From: Streptomyces umbrinus
Lineage (GTDB): Bacteria; Actinomycetota; Actinomycetes; Streptomycetales; Streptomycetaceae
DNA: 64,000 nucleotides
Reading direction: 5' to 3'
NCBI RefSeq assembly: GCF_030817415.1
Contig: NZ_JAUSZI010000002.1
Span: 10,081,501-10,145,500 of the forward strand
The notes beneath the pieces were generated by a model, which did no database searches, was not told the DNA's origin, and saw only the letters and a program-made list of their open reading frames with translations. This document shows, one piece after another, positions 16,547 through 24,420 of this stretch (positions within the stretch are counted from its first letter, which is position 1; each line of letters starts with the position of its first letter). The position numbers and the translations under genes are program-made.

Positions 16547-16912
16547 CTAGAGCTCCAGATCCGGCTCGATCTCCTCCCGGTCGTCCTTGGGCTCGTAGTC
16601 GACCGACTCGATGATGTTCCGCGTGTTCGGATCGCGGCGCTGGTTCACGACCTTGTCGTGGGACTCCTCGAACCGCTGCTGCGCCGCCACACGGTGGGCC
16701 GCATCGAGCTTCGCGCCGATGTTGCGCTCTCCGAACTCCATCATCGAGCCCAGCAATGACTTCGTGCCCTGCTTGGTGGCGTTGACGTTCGGCTTGTTCT
16801 GCGCCCGCATCTGCTCCCATCGGCTCCTGTCCTCCGGTGTGACGTAGCCGAACATCCGCGCGAAACGCGAGCCGAACCTGACCTGCTGTCCCTCGTCCTG
16901 TTCCTGGCTCAT
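16547..16912 (-). CDS. small charged hypothetical protein
   Basis: A 121-residue, highly charged soluble protein from ATG 16912 with GGAGCAGGAG upstream. It is predicted mostly helical (RFGSRFARMFGYVTPEDRSR, then KLDAAHRVAAQQRFEESHD) with an acidic C-terminus. No recognised domain. It lies 41 bases after the 579-residue gene and belongs to the polymerase group by position. It could be a small polymerase-associated or nucleoid factor, but nothing in the sequence proves this. Confidence 0.7.
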   Translation of the reverse strand: MSQEQDEGQQVRFGSRFARMFGYVTPEDRSRWEQMRAQNKPNVNATKQGTKSLLGSMMEFGERNIGAKLDAAHRVAAQQRFEESHDKVVNQRRDPNTRNIIESVDYEPKDDREEIEPDLEL

Positions 16913-16953
16913 GGCCCATTCTCCTGCTCCTTGTTCGTATTCTCGGATCGCCC

Positions 16954-18693
16954 TCAGGCGGGCTGGTAGTCCTCGGCATCGGCCTCAGCGTTCGGGCCGT
17001 CGCTCTGCGGGCCGGACTCCTGCTCGGCCGACGGCCCTGTAGAGCGCGACCGTGACTTGAGCCGCTGCTCCTCGAAGAAGGCACCTGGGTCGTCGACCGC
17101 CGTCTGCAGCGTCTGCTGCCAGTTCTCCCCGAGGCTCCGCTTCAGTTCGGCCTCGAGATCCGGGTACTTCTCGTTCACTGCCTCCATCGCGTCGACGTAG
17201 GCGTTGGAGTAGGCCCGCTGCTGCTCCTCGGGCGGCAGGCCGTCGATGTCCATGCTCGCGATCATCACTTCGGACTGGTCCAGGCGGTGCTGGAGCATGT
17301 CGGGCAGCCCGCTGGTGTCCAAGCCCTGCTTCTGTGCCGCGAAGCCGACCAGGTAGCCGAGCATGTTGCCCCCGTAGCCCTCTTGGTCGCCGCGGCCCAG
17401 CGCGTCGAGCATCGAGGTCTTCATCGTCTCGGCGAGCTGGACCTGGTGGGCGTCCGCGTCCATGGGCCGGCGCAGCGTGAACATCCCGTCCTCGGGCAGA
17501 CGCTGGCCCAGCTGGTCGTCGAACTCCCCGCTCCAGACCGTGCGGACTCTGTCCGAGCCCGCGATCCGCTCTTCGTGCGCAGGGGCCTTGACGATCCGGC
17601 CGTGGGCCACGCCGCTGAACATCGTGCGCAGCTCGGGCTCGTACTCCATCCGCTCGCCGATGATCATCCGCGTGCGCTGGACGACCTCCTGGCGCTCCAG
17701 GCCGTCTTCGCTCATCTGCTCGTGCAGCCGCTTGCGCATCGCCCGGTAGCTGTCGCGGATCAGGCCGGCGTCCGCGCCCGGCTCACGCATCTTCCAGAAG
17801 GCGTTCTCCATGAGCGCGACCTCGGTCATGGCCGCCGAGTCCGGAGTGAACATCTCCCGGTGGCCGCGCTCACGGTGCTGCATGGCGTCGAAGTGCTTGC
17901 GCCACTTCTTCGTCAGGTGATCACGCGGATCGGTGCTGCCGATGAGGCGCTCGCGCCGGGCGTCGCTCGGCACGTCCTTGAAGATCCTCTGCCGGTGCGC
18001 GATGCCGCTCTCGGCAGAGGCGAGCATGCCGCGGGTCCTGGTGTCGATGCGCTCCTGGATCTTGTCCTTGAAGGGCTGGAGGTAGCTGTCCATCTCCTTC
18101 TTGAAGTCCGGGGCAAGCATCCGCATCGCCATCACCATGCCGACGGCCTGGACGACCGAGTTGGCATTCACCCCGCGCGAGAGCGGCTTGAGACACGACT
18201 GCATCATCATCTGCATGTAGACGTGGTGCATGACCTCGAGATCCTGCGTCCGCTCCTCGTCGTTGAAGCCGGGCACCAGCAGCTTCGAGTCCCGCAGAGA
18301 GGTCATGTACTTCTCGCCGGCCAGCCGCGTCTCCGCCCGGAGCTTGAGCAGCTGCTCGCGCTGGTCCAGGCCCTCGCTCTCGTCCTCGGCCCGGTCGACG
18401 TCGATCCGGTACACGCGCTCGTGGTCGGCCATCCGCTCCCGGCTCTTCGCACCGAAGAACCCGCGGGCACGGTCCCGGAGCCGCTCGCGCCAGGCGCGCG
18501 AACCGTCTGCGTCCTCCGGTCCCGGCTCGTCGATCACCTCGGCGTCGACCGGCTCGTCCGAGCGCGAGTCCCGGTAGGCGTACGAGTTGCCCTGAGGCTC
18601 GTCGGCCCGCTGCCGATCGTCGTCCACCGGAAGCTCCTTGGTCGCGCGCCGGCGGCCCGCAGGGCCCGTTCCCAATTCCTTGTGCTGTGCCAT
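16954..18693 (-). CDS. 579-residue protein coupled to the RNA polymerase gene
   Basis: ATG 18693 lies one base after the polymerase stop (18695-18697), so translation is almost certainly coupled; a longer open frame upstream lies inside the polymerase gene and is not used. The first 90 residues are polar and disordered-looking. Residues about 110-480 are helical, with a Met-rich stretch (VMHHVYMQMMMQSCLKPL, then VVQAVGMVMAMRMLAPDF) and several basic helices. The tail is Ser/Glu-rich. No sigma, omega or other transcription domain is recognisable. Coupling and stoichiometric placement make it the best candidate for a dedicated partner of the single-chain RNA polymerase. That is inference. Confidence 0.8.
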   Translation of the reverse strand: MAQHKELGTGPAGRRRATKELPVDDDRQRADEPQGNSYAYRDSRSDEPVDAEVIDEPGPEDADGSRAWRERLRDRARGFFGAKSRERMADHERVYRIDVDRAEDESEGLDQREQLLKLRAETRLAGEKYMTSLRDSKLLVPGFNDEERTQDLEVMHHVYMQMMMQSCLKPLSRGVNANSVVQAVGMVMAMRMLAPDFKKEMDSYLQPFKDKIQERIDTRTRGMLASAESGIAHRQRIFKDVPSDARRERLIGSTDPRDHLTKKWRKHFDAMQHRERGHREMFTPDSAAMTEVALMENAFWKMREPGADAGLIRDSYRAMRKRLHEQMSEDGLERQEVVQRTRMIIGERMEYEPELRTMFSGVAHGRIVKAPAHEERIAGSDRVRTVWSGEFDDQLGQRLPEDGMFTLRRPMDADAHQVQLAETMKTSMLDALGRGDQEGYGGNMLGYLVGFAAQKQGLDTSGLPDMLQHRLDQSEVMIASMDIDGLPPEEQQRAYSNAYVDAMEAVNEKYPDLEAELKRSLGENWQQTLQTAVDDPGAFFEEQRLKSRSRSTGPSAEQESGPQSDGPNAEADAEDYQPA

Positions 18694-18694
18694 C

Positions 18695-21600
18695 TCAGTC
18701 CCCCATCCCGTGGTCGTTGTCTGTGCCCTGCGGCTGATCGATCTCGATGCTCGGCGTGTAGACCGGGCGCGACGCGCCCACGCCCACGGCATGCACAGAG
18801 CGGCGGTGCGAGCCGCGGGTGCGGGAGGCCCCTGCGTCCTGAGAGATCACGTCTCGCTTGACCGCCGAGTCATCGACGGCAATCGCAGCGCTGTCCAGGC
18901 TGTGCGCTTCAGCGGAGCCCAGCTGATCAAGCTGCCGGGACATCTCCGCCCGGGCCTTCCGGGTCCCCGAGGACGCGAACTGCTCGTTCTTCTCGCCGTC
19001 GTAGACGCTCTCGCGGTTCTTGGCCGCCTGCACGAGCGACTCGAAGCCACCGCCGTAGGCCATCCGGTCCATCACGGTGCCGGCCAGCGACGGGTCCTCT
19101 TCGAGGTTGCGGATGAGCCCGGTCCTCGGGTCCTCCAGCGCACTGGCCACGCGGGCCACGTAGTCCGGGTTGACCGTCACGCCGAAGCCCTCCTTGGACT
19201 CGTAGAACTCGATGAACTGCTTCTCCCACTCCTCGGCCGTGGCCTGGACCGGCTCACCGTCGAGGAACGCCGTGCGCCACTGGCCCGGGCCGACGTGTTC
19301 GATGCTGCGGCCCCTCCAGAGCTCGCGACCGGGGCCCTGGAGCATCGCGTACTTGTGCCGGGCCTCGGCGGCGTCGTGCTTGGCCTGCAGGATCGACTGG
19401 GTCACCGGGTAGGTGACCTCCAGGACGGCCTTGAGGTCTTCGCCGCGCAGCGCGCGCACGGCGCGCTGGCTGAACGAGCCGCCCAGGCCCGTGCCGTGGG
19501 CCTTGATCGCCGTGGCGAACATCGAGGCTTCCTGGTCGGCCTGCGTGATGCCGGGCGTGCCCTGCGCATCGCCCAGGTTCCGGGCGTAGTCGGTGAGCTT
19601 CTTCTCGCTGCCCTTGGCTCCGGTCTCGACACAGACCTCGCGCACGCTCTGCAGGTGCGCCTCGCGGTCCGAGAAGGTCAGTGCCGCGCCGAACTCGCCA
19701 CGCTGCGCCTGGCGGTACAGCCCGCTCAGCTCCTCCGTCACAACCTGCTGGGCGAGCTTGATGTCCTCCGGCGCCTCTGCGCCCGTGAGCACCTGCAGCC
19801 GGAGCCGGTTCGCCTCGCTGCGCGAACTCTCCAACTCCTCAGCCAGTCCGGCGTCCTTGGAGAGCGCGACCTGGGTGTCCAGCGACACCTGCATGGCCAG
19901 CGGGTGCGAGCCGTCGCCCTTGACCACGCCGGTGTCCAGCAGGTTGGCCGGCACCGAGAGCTTCGCCAGGGCCTCCGCCTTGGCGGCCTCGCTGTGCAGC
20001 TTCACCACGGCGACCGCGTCGCCGTCGAAGTCGCCGTCGAAGCAGGCATCCATCACCGGGTTGATCGCGGCACCGGTGAGCCGGTCGTCGATCGCTACCC
20101 GCATGTAACGCACGCCGGCGTCACGGAGCACCGGGTCACGCCACACCAGCGCGTGGTCGCCTTCGGCCAGCGCCAACTGCTCGGCCTTGACCGAGCTGAG
20201 CGCAACCTGGTCGACGTCCAGCCGCGGGTCCGCGGTCCACACCATCGTCGCCGAGTCGGTCAGCCGCGAGGCCATCAGCCCGGTCTTAAAGATGTTGTTC
20301 TTGCCCGTGAGCACCCGGTTCTGCACGTCGGTCGTGATCGCCTCGAAGGCGCGCTGAGCGCGCGAGACCGACTCGCTCATGCCGCGACGCACCTCGGCGC
20401 GCTTCTCCGCGGACAGACCCTGGCCGTCCAGCTGCTCGGCCATGTAGCGGTAGCGGCAGGCCTCAACGAAGACGTCCTGATAGCTGCGGGTGTAGTCGTG
20501 CGTGACGGAGGACCCGTCGTCGAACTCCTGGCCACTGCGCAGATGCGAGGACATCACCGGCAGCTTCCACGAGCTCGCGCTCACCGTCTCGGTCTGCTCA
20601 TCGGTCGGATACATGAGCGGGAACGGGATCTCCATGTCGCCGCCGCGGTCGCCGATGAGACCGCCGAAGGACTTGCGCATCGCCGTGGTGTTCAGTCCCG
20701 GGAGCTGGCCCTCCTTGCGCGGCTGAGTGCGCAGCAACTCGGGCATCGGGATGAACCGGCGCTCGGGGCGCTCGTCGAGGCCCTCGGCCTGGCCGACCAC
20801 CCGCAGCGTGCCGTCAGCCTCCATGTCCATGCCGGTCACCACCAGGTACTCGCGCAGGTTCGACTCGGCCCCGCTGTTGTGGCCGTAGAACTCGCGCATG
20901 ATCGCCGGGCAGTCCTGAGACTGCAGCGCCCAGGCCAGCTGCGAGGAGGCCCTACGACCCTTGCCAGCACGCACCTGCTCGTCGTCGTAGATCTTCGTCT
21001 TCTCGTCGACGGCCATGTGGGTGACCACAAAACGCATCTCGCCCAGGGCACTCGGCCGCAGTTCTCCGTTGAGGGAGCGCAGGTCGGAGACGCTCCCGCT
21101 CATCAGCTCGCGCGCCGAGCCCGCGTTGCGCCGGGAGATCAGGCTGAACGGGCTCATCACCACGTCCAGGCCCGGATTGGCCCGGAACCAGTTGACCTCT
21201 TCGACGACATCCTGCTCCTGCGCGTCCTGCAGCGGCATGTCCCGGTCGACGATCAGCGAGATCACGCCCTTGTTGCCGTGCAGATCCGAGATCTTGTCGC
21301 CCACGACGAGATCGCGCTCCCGGCCACCGGCTCCGCGGATGCGGTGGCGCTCGGCGAACTCCTTCGACACCACGATCGGGTCATCAGCCGTCCAGCCGCC
21401 GAAGGTCATCAGCGCCGTCTTCGCCGGCGCGGTGACCTCAGAAGACTGCATGATCGTCGAGGCCGTCATCTGCTGGCGGTCGAACGGGTCGTACCGCAGC
21501 GTCTCGAGCTCGGGGAGAGCCACGAGCGGCGCACGCTGTCCGGCCACGCTCTCGTCGCCCGGCACGATCCGGCCGTCGGCGTCGACCTGGGCCTGAGTGG

Positions 21601-24244
21601 TCAGGTACCGCACGATGCCCTGGTTGGTCGCTCCTCCGGTCATCACCGGGTCGAAGTAGCCGCTGGGCGCAGCGACGTTGTTCCGGTCCTTGCCGGTGAG
21701 CACCGTCATGTTCCGCCCGCCGGTGAGCCGCCAGGCGTCGAAACGGTTGTCGTCAGCCGGGTCAGTCCGGTCGCGCTGAGCCCGGTACTCGGCGTAGATC
21801 GTCGAGCCGACCTTGATCTCGTTGGAGTAGCGCACACGGCGCGCCTCGGTCTGCAGGATCGCGGCCGTCCACTCGTCCAGGTGCTCCTTGATCTCGCCGG
21901 TGGATTCGTCGATCTGGTACGTGGTGGCGCGCTCGATGAAGTCGATCGGGTGCTTCGTGCCGTACAGCCGCGAGTAGACCGCGTTGAGCGAGGAGGGCTC
22001 GCCGGTCTCGCTGCGCCCGGCGATGAGGTCGCCGGCGATCTGGTACTGGATGCGCTCGTGCATGAGCTGCTCGTAGCCGCGCAAGCGCGTGCGTTCCTCG
22101 ACCGAGGTCGGAGCCTCGCCCGGAGTCTGGGCCGTGATCGTGGCCTCGTAGCCCGGCACGACCAGAGCGTTCTCCCCGCTGGCGAAGGCGGTGGTGATCT
22201 CGCCGTACTCGCCGACGTCGAAGACCTGGCCGATCTCACCCGAGATCGGAGTCCCCTTGCCGTCACGGCGCAGCTTCTCGCCGCTCCAGCGGATGACGCC
22301 CTGCTCGTCGACCAGGATCTCGGAGACCGTCGCCGCGTTGCGCTCGATGCTCTCGCGCACGGTGGCCCCGATGCGCCGCATGAACGCAGATTCGTGATCG
22401 GCGATCGGCACGGAGCGCTCGGCGTTGAAGCGGACGAGCCGGTCCTTGAACCGGGTCGTCTGGAAGGTCGAGCCCATCATCTCGTCGGGGGAGATCCCGC
22501 AACGACGCAGCGCCGAGGCGAGGTTGTCGAGGTTCGACCACTGCCCGGTGGGGCTGGTCATGTACCACGCCACCCGGTCCGGGTTGAAGCGCTGATCGAC
22601 CCACTCGCCGTCGACGCCATGGGGCTCCGCATCCCAGGTCCCGATGAGCTCGAAGGGGACGTCCTCGGCGTGCTGCCGGACCTCGTCTACGGCGGTGCCG
22701 CCGTAGACGAGGTTGCCCATCTCGGGCACCCCGTCGGCCTGCAACTCGCCGATCTCCTCCAGCCGTTCCTGGTACATCTCCTCGGTCGCACCCGGACGCA
22801 GCAGATCACTGTGCGCGCCGGTGAGCACATCCCAGTAGGAGCGCTGGATCGCAGCGACCTCAGAGTCAGCCGAGTAGTCCGGCGGCTCGATCGCATCCAG
22901 ATCTCCGCCGGTTCGCTCCAGCTCGGCCTCAGCACGAGCGATCAGGTCTTCGACGCCAAGGGCTGCCTGCAGATTCTCCCGCGCGCTCTCGACGGCGGCC
23001 TTCGCGTAGGCCTCAGCGGGCTCGGCGTCGACGAAGAAGGCCGGCAGGGAGCGGTTCTTCGCGCCCCGGCGCAGCATCACCTTCGCCCCGGGCCGGGGAC
23101 CGGACTCGCCGGGCGCCACGTAGTCACCGACCACGAACATCGACTCCCGGTCGACGTGGTAGCTGTCGGGCACATCCACCACCGTGCGGCCACGGCCGCG
23201 CTCCTGGTGCGTCGTGCCGGTCTCGCCGGCGGCGTGCCCACGAAGATCCGTGCGCTCGACGCGGTGGCCCTGGGCGAAGCGCAGCAGCTGAACGGCCTCC
23301 GCCGGCGAGGGGGAGTAGACCGCCATGCCGCCGGGAACCCGGTAGTTCGTCGAGTAGCGCAGCACGGTGCCGTTGTCATAGATCCGGGCTCCGGCGTACT
23401 CCTCCTGGCGCGTGTCGGTGAGACGGATCTCCATGCCGGTCCCGGCGATCTTCGCCTTGATCTGACCGGGCTCGCGGTCGCGCATCACCTCGTAGGACAC
23501 GCCCTGGGCCTTCAGCTCTTCGAGCAGTGCTGCCGAGCGTGCCACGGCGCGCTGGGACATGAAGCGGTTGCGGTCGACACGGTTCGTCTGGGGATCCCGG
23601 CCGCCGTCGATGACCCACTCGCGGACCTGGTCGTACTCCTGCTGGCTCATCTTGTCCATCAGCGCGGTGAGCCCAGCGGCGTCATCGTTCGTCATCGCTC
23701 GGCCGGCCTCGAAAGGCTTGCCTTCGTCGTCGATGCACCAGAGCACCATGTTCCCGCGCCGGGGATCGGCCAGGGTCTCCACCTCGCCGCCGGCCACGCG
23801 CCCGATCGTCTCGTCCGGCAGGTACACCAGCGCGGTCCCGGCGCGCTTCACGGTCGCGCGTTCGGACCAGTCGGGGTCGTAGGGGCTGATCGGCAGCCGA
23901 GCCGACTTCGGGTCGGCCTGGGCACCGACGCCGGTGGCGCGGGTGAACTCCCGCTGCGACTGCTGGTAGCGCTCGTTCTGCGGGGAATGGTCACCGAACT
24001 GCGGCTCGTAGTCGGACACCTTCTCCGCGAATGCCTGGTCGATGGCGGTGAGGCAGTCCGTGACGCCCAGCCGCGGGTCGGCCAGCGCGGTGCCCCGCTG
24101 GCCGAGGATCGCGTCGACCCGGGCGCGGATCGCCTTGGCCTGGGAGATCGGAATGACCTGTCCGGTCTGATCCCGGGCCTGCTCGACTGCCTTGTAGTAG
24201 ACGTACTCGTAGAAGTACCTGCGCAGTCCGTGTGCCTTCTTCAT
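18695..24244 (-). CDS. single-chain DNA-dependent RNA polymerase (beta-beta' fusion type)
   Basis: About 1849 residues (ATG 24244; TTG 24250 is possible) contain the catalytic signatures of both large RNA polymerase subunits in the normal order. Beta-like: DDPIVVSKEFAERH, then GDKISDLHGNKGVISL (about residue 981) and LDVVMSPFSLISRRNAG, matching the family GDKxxxRHGNKGV and (V/L)D(I/V)(V/L)NPxxxPSRMN patterns. Beta'-like: LTGKNNIFKTGLMASRL (about 1310), DPRLDVDQVALS, then INPVMDACFDGDFDGDAVAV (about 1400), matching NADFDGD with its three metal-binding Asp, and SEAAKAEALAKLSVPANLL. No alpha, omega or sigma gene is near. Known relatives by memory are divergent polymerases of actinobacterial prophage or plasmid origin, such as Corynebacterium NCgl1702. 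It sits between the coupling-protein and 579-residue genes. Template and promoter specificity are unknown. Confidence 0.9.
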   Translation of the reverse strand: MKKAHGLRRYFYEYVYYKAVEQARDQTGQVIPISQAKAIRARVDAILGQRGTALADPRLGVTDCLTAIDQAFAEKVSDYEPQFGDHSPQNERYQQSQREFTRATGVGAQADPKSARLPISPYDPDWSERATVKRAGTALVYLPDETIGRVAGGEVETLADPRRGNMVLWCIDDEGKPFEAGRAMTNDDAAGLTALMDKMSQQEYDQVREWVIDGGRDPQTNRVDRNRFMSQRAVARSAALLEELKAQGVSYEVMRDREPGQIKAKIAGTGMEIRLTDTRQEEYAGARIYDNGTVLRYSTNYRVPGGMAVYSPSPAEAVQLLRFAQGHRVERTDLRGHAAGETGTTHQERGRGRTVVDVPDSYHVDRESMFVVGDYVAPGESGPRPGAKVMLRRGAKNRSLPAFFVDAEPAEAYAKAAVESARENLQAALGVEDLIARAEAELERTGGDLDAIEPPDYSADSEVAAIQRSYWDVLTGAHSDLLRPGATEEMYQERLEEIGELQADGVPEMGNLVYGGTAVDEVRQHAEDVPFELIGTWDAEPHGVDGEWVDQRFNPDRVAWYMTSPTGQWSNLDNLASALRRCGISPDEMMGSTFQTTRFKDRLVRFNAERSVPIADHESAFMRRIGATVRESIERNAATVSEILVDEQGVIRWSGEKLRRDGKGTPISGEIGQVFDVGEYGEITTAFASGENALVVPGYEATITAQTPGEAPTSVEERTRLRGYEQLMHERIQYQIAGDLIAGRSETGEPSSLNAVYSRLYGTKHPIDFIERATTYQIDESTGEIKEHLDEWTAAILQTEARRVRYSNEIKVGSTIYAEYRAQRDRTDPADDNRFDAWRLTGGRNMTVLTGKDRNNVAAPSGYFDPVMTGGATNQGIVRYLTTQAQVDADGRIVPGDESVAGQRAPLVALPELETLRYDPFDRQQMTASTIMQSSEVTAPAKTALMTFGGWTADDPIVVSKEFAERHRIRGAGGRERDLVVGDKISDLHGNKGVISLIVDRDMPLQDAQEQDVVEEVNWFRANPGLDVVMSPFSLISRRNAGSARELMSGSVSDLRSLNGELRPSALGEMRFVVTHMAVDEKTKIYDDEQVRAGKGRRASSQLAWALQSQDCPAIMREFYGHNSGAESNLREYLVVTGMDMEADGTLRVVGQAEGLDERPERRFIPMPELLRTQPRKEGQLPGLNTTAMRKSFGGLIGDRGGDMEIPFPLMYPTDEQTETVSASSWKLPVMSSHLRSGQEFDDGSSVTHDYTRSYQDVFVEACRYRYMAEQLDGQGLSAEKRAEVRRGMSESVSRAQRAFEAITTDVQNRVLTGKNNIFKTGLMASRLTDSATMVWTADPRLDVDQVALSSVKAEQLALAEGDHALVWRDPVLRDAGVRYMRVAIDDRLTGAAINPVMDACFDGDFDGDAVAVVKLHSEAAKAEALAKLSVPANLLDTGVVKGDGSHPLAMQVSLDTQVALSKDAGLAEELESSRSEANRLRLQVLTGAEAPEDIKLAQQVVTEELSGLYRQAQRGEFGAALTFSDREAHLQSVREVCVETGAKGSEKKLTDYARNLGDAQGTPGITQADQEASMFATAIKAHGTGLGGSFSQRAVRALRGEDLKAVLEVTYPVTQSILQAKHDAAEARHKYAMLQGPGRELWRGRSIEHVGPGQWRTAFLDGEPVQATAEEWEKQFIEFYESKEGFGVTVNPDYVARVASALEDPRTGLIRNLEEDPSLAGTVMDRMAYGGGFESLVQAAKNRESVYDGEKNEQFASSGTRKARAEMSRQLDQLGSAEAHSLDSAAIAVDDSAVKRDVISQDAGASRTRGSHRRSVHAVGVGASRPVYTPSIEIDQPQGTDNDHGMGD

Positions 24245-24420
24245 AGCCAATCAGCTTCCTGTGGATGCTCGGGGTTACATAAGCATGTATAGACCCTACT
24301 CCCTTATCGAAAGGAGGTTAGAGGTCATCCCGAAAGGCCAGTTCCGAGGCGGTCTCCCTTAGTCGAGAGACGACCTCGGCATTGGTCGTGATCCTTGGCT
24401 GGCCCCCAAGTGGCCGTCGG
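24245..24420 (-). promoter_or_regulatory. leader of the RNA polymerase gene
   Basis: Minus-strand sequence contains CCTTTCGATAAGGGAG (24303-24312 core) followed by TAGGGTCTATACATGCTTATG, an A+T-rich stretch ending about 30 bases before the start. TCGATAAG is shared with the HU-family leader. The part 24320-24420 shows no gene. Candidate promoter, perhaps autoregulated. Confidence 0.5.

Noticed and set aside
18638..24292. A plus-strand open frame of almost 1900 codons
   Set aside because: It is the antisense shadow of the RNA polymerase gene: repetitive Leu/Val/Arg/His composition with no domain, while the minus strand carries clear polymerase motifs.
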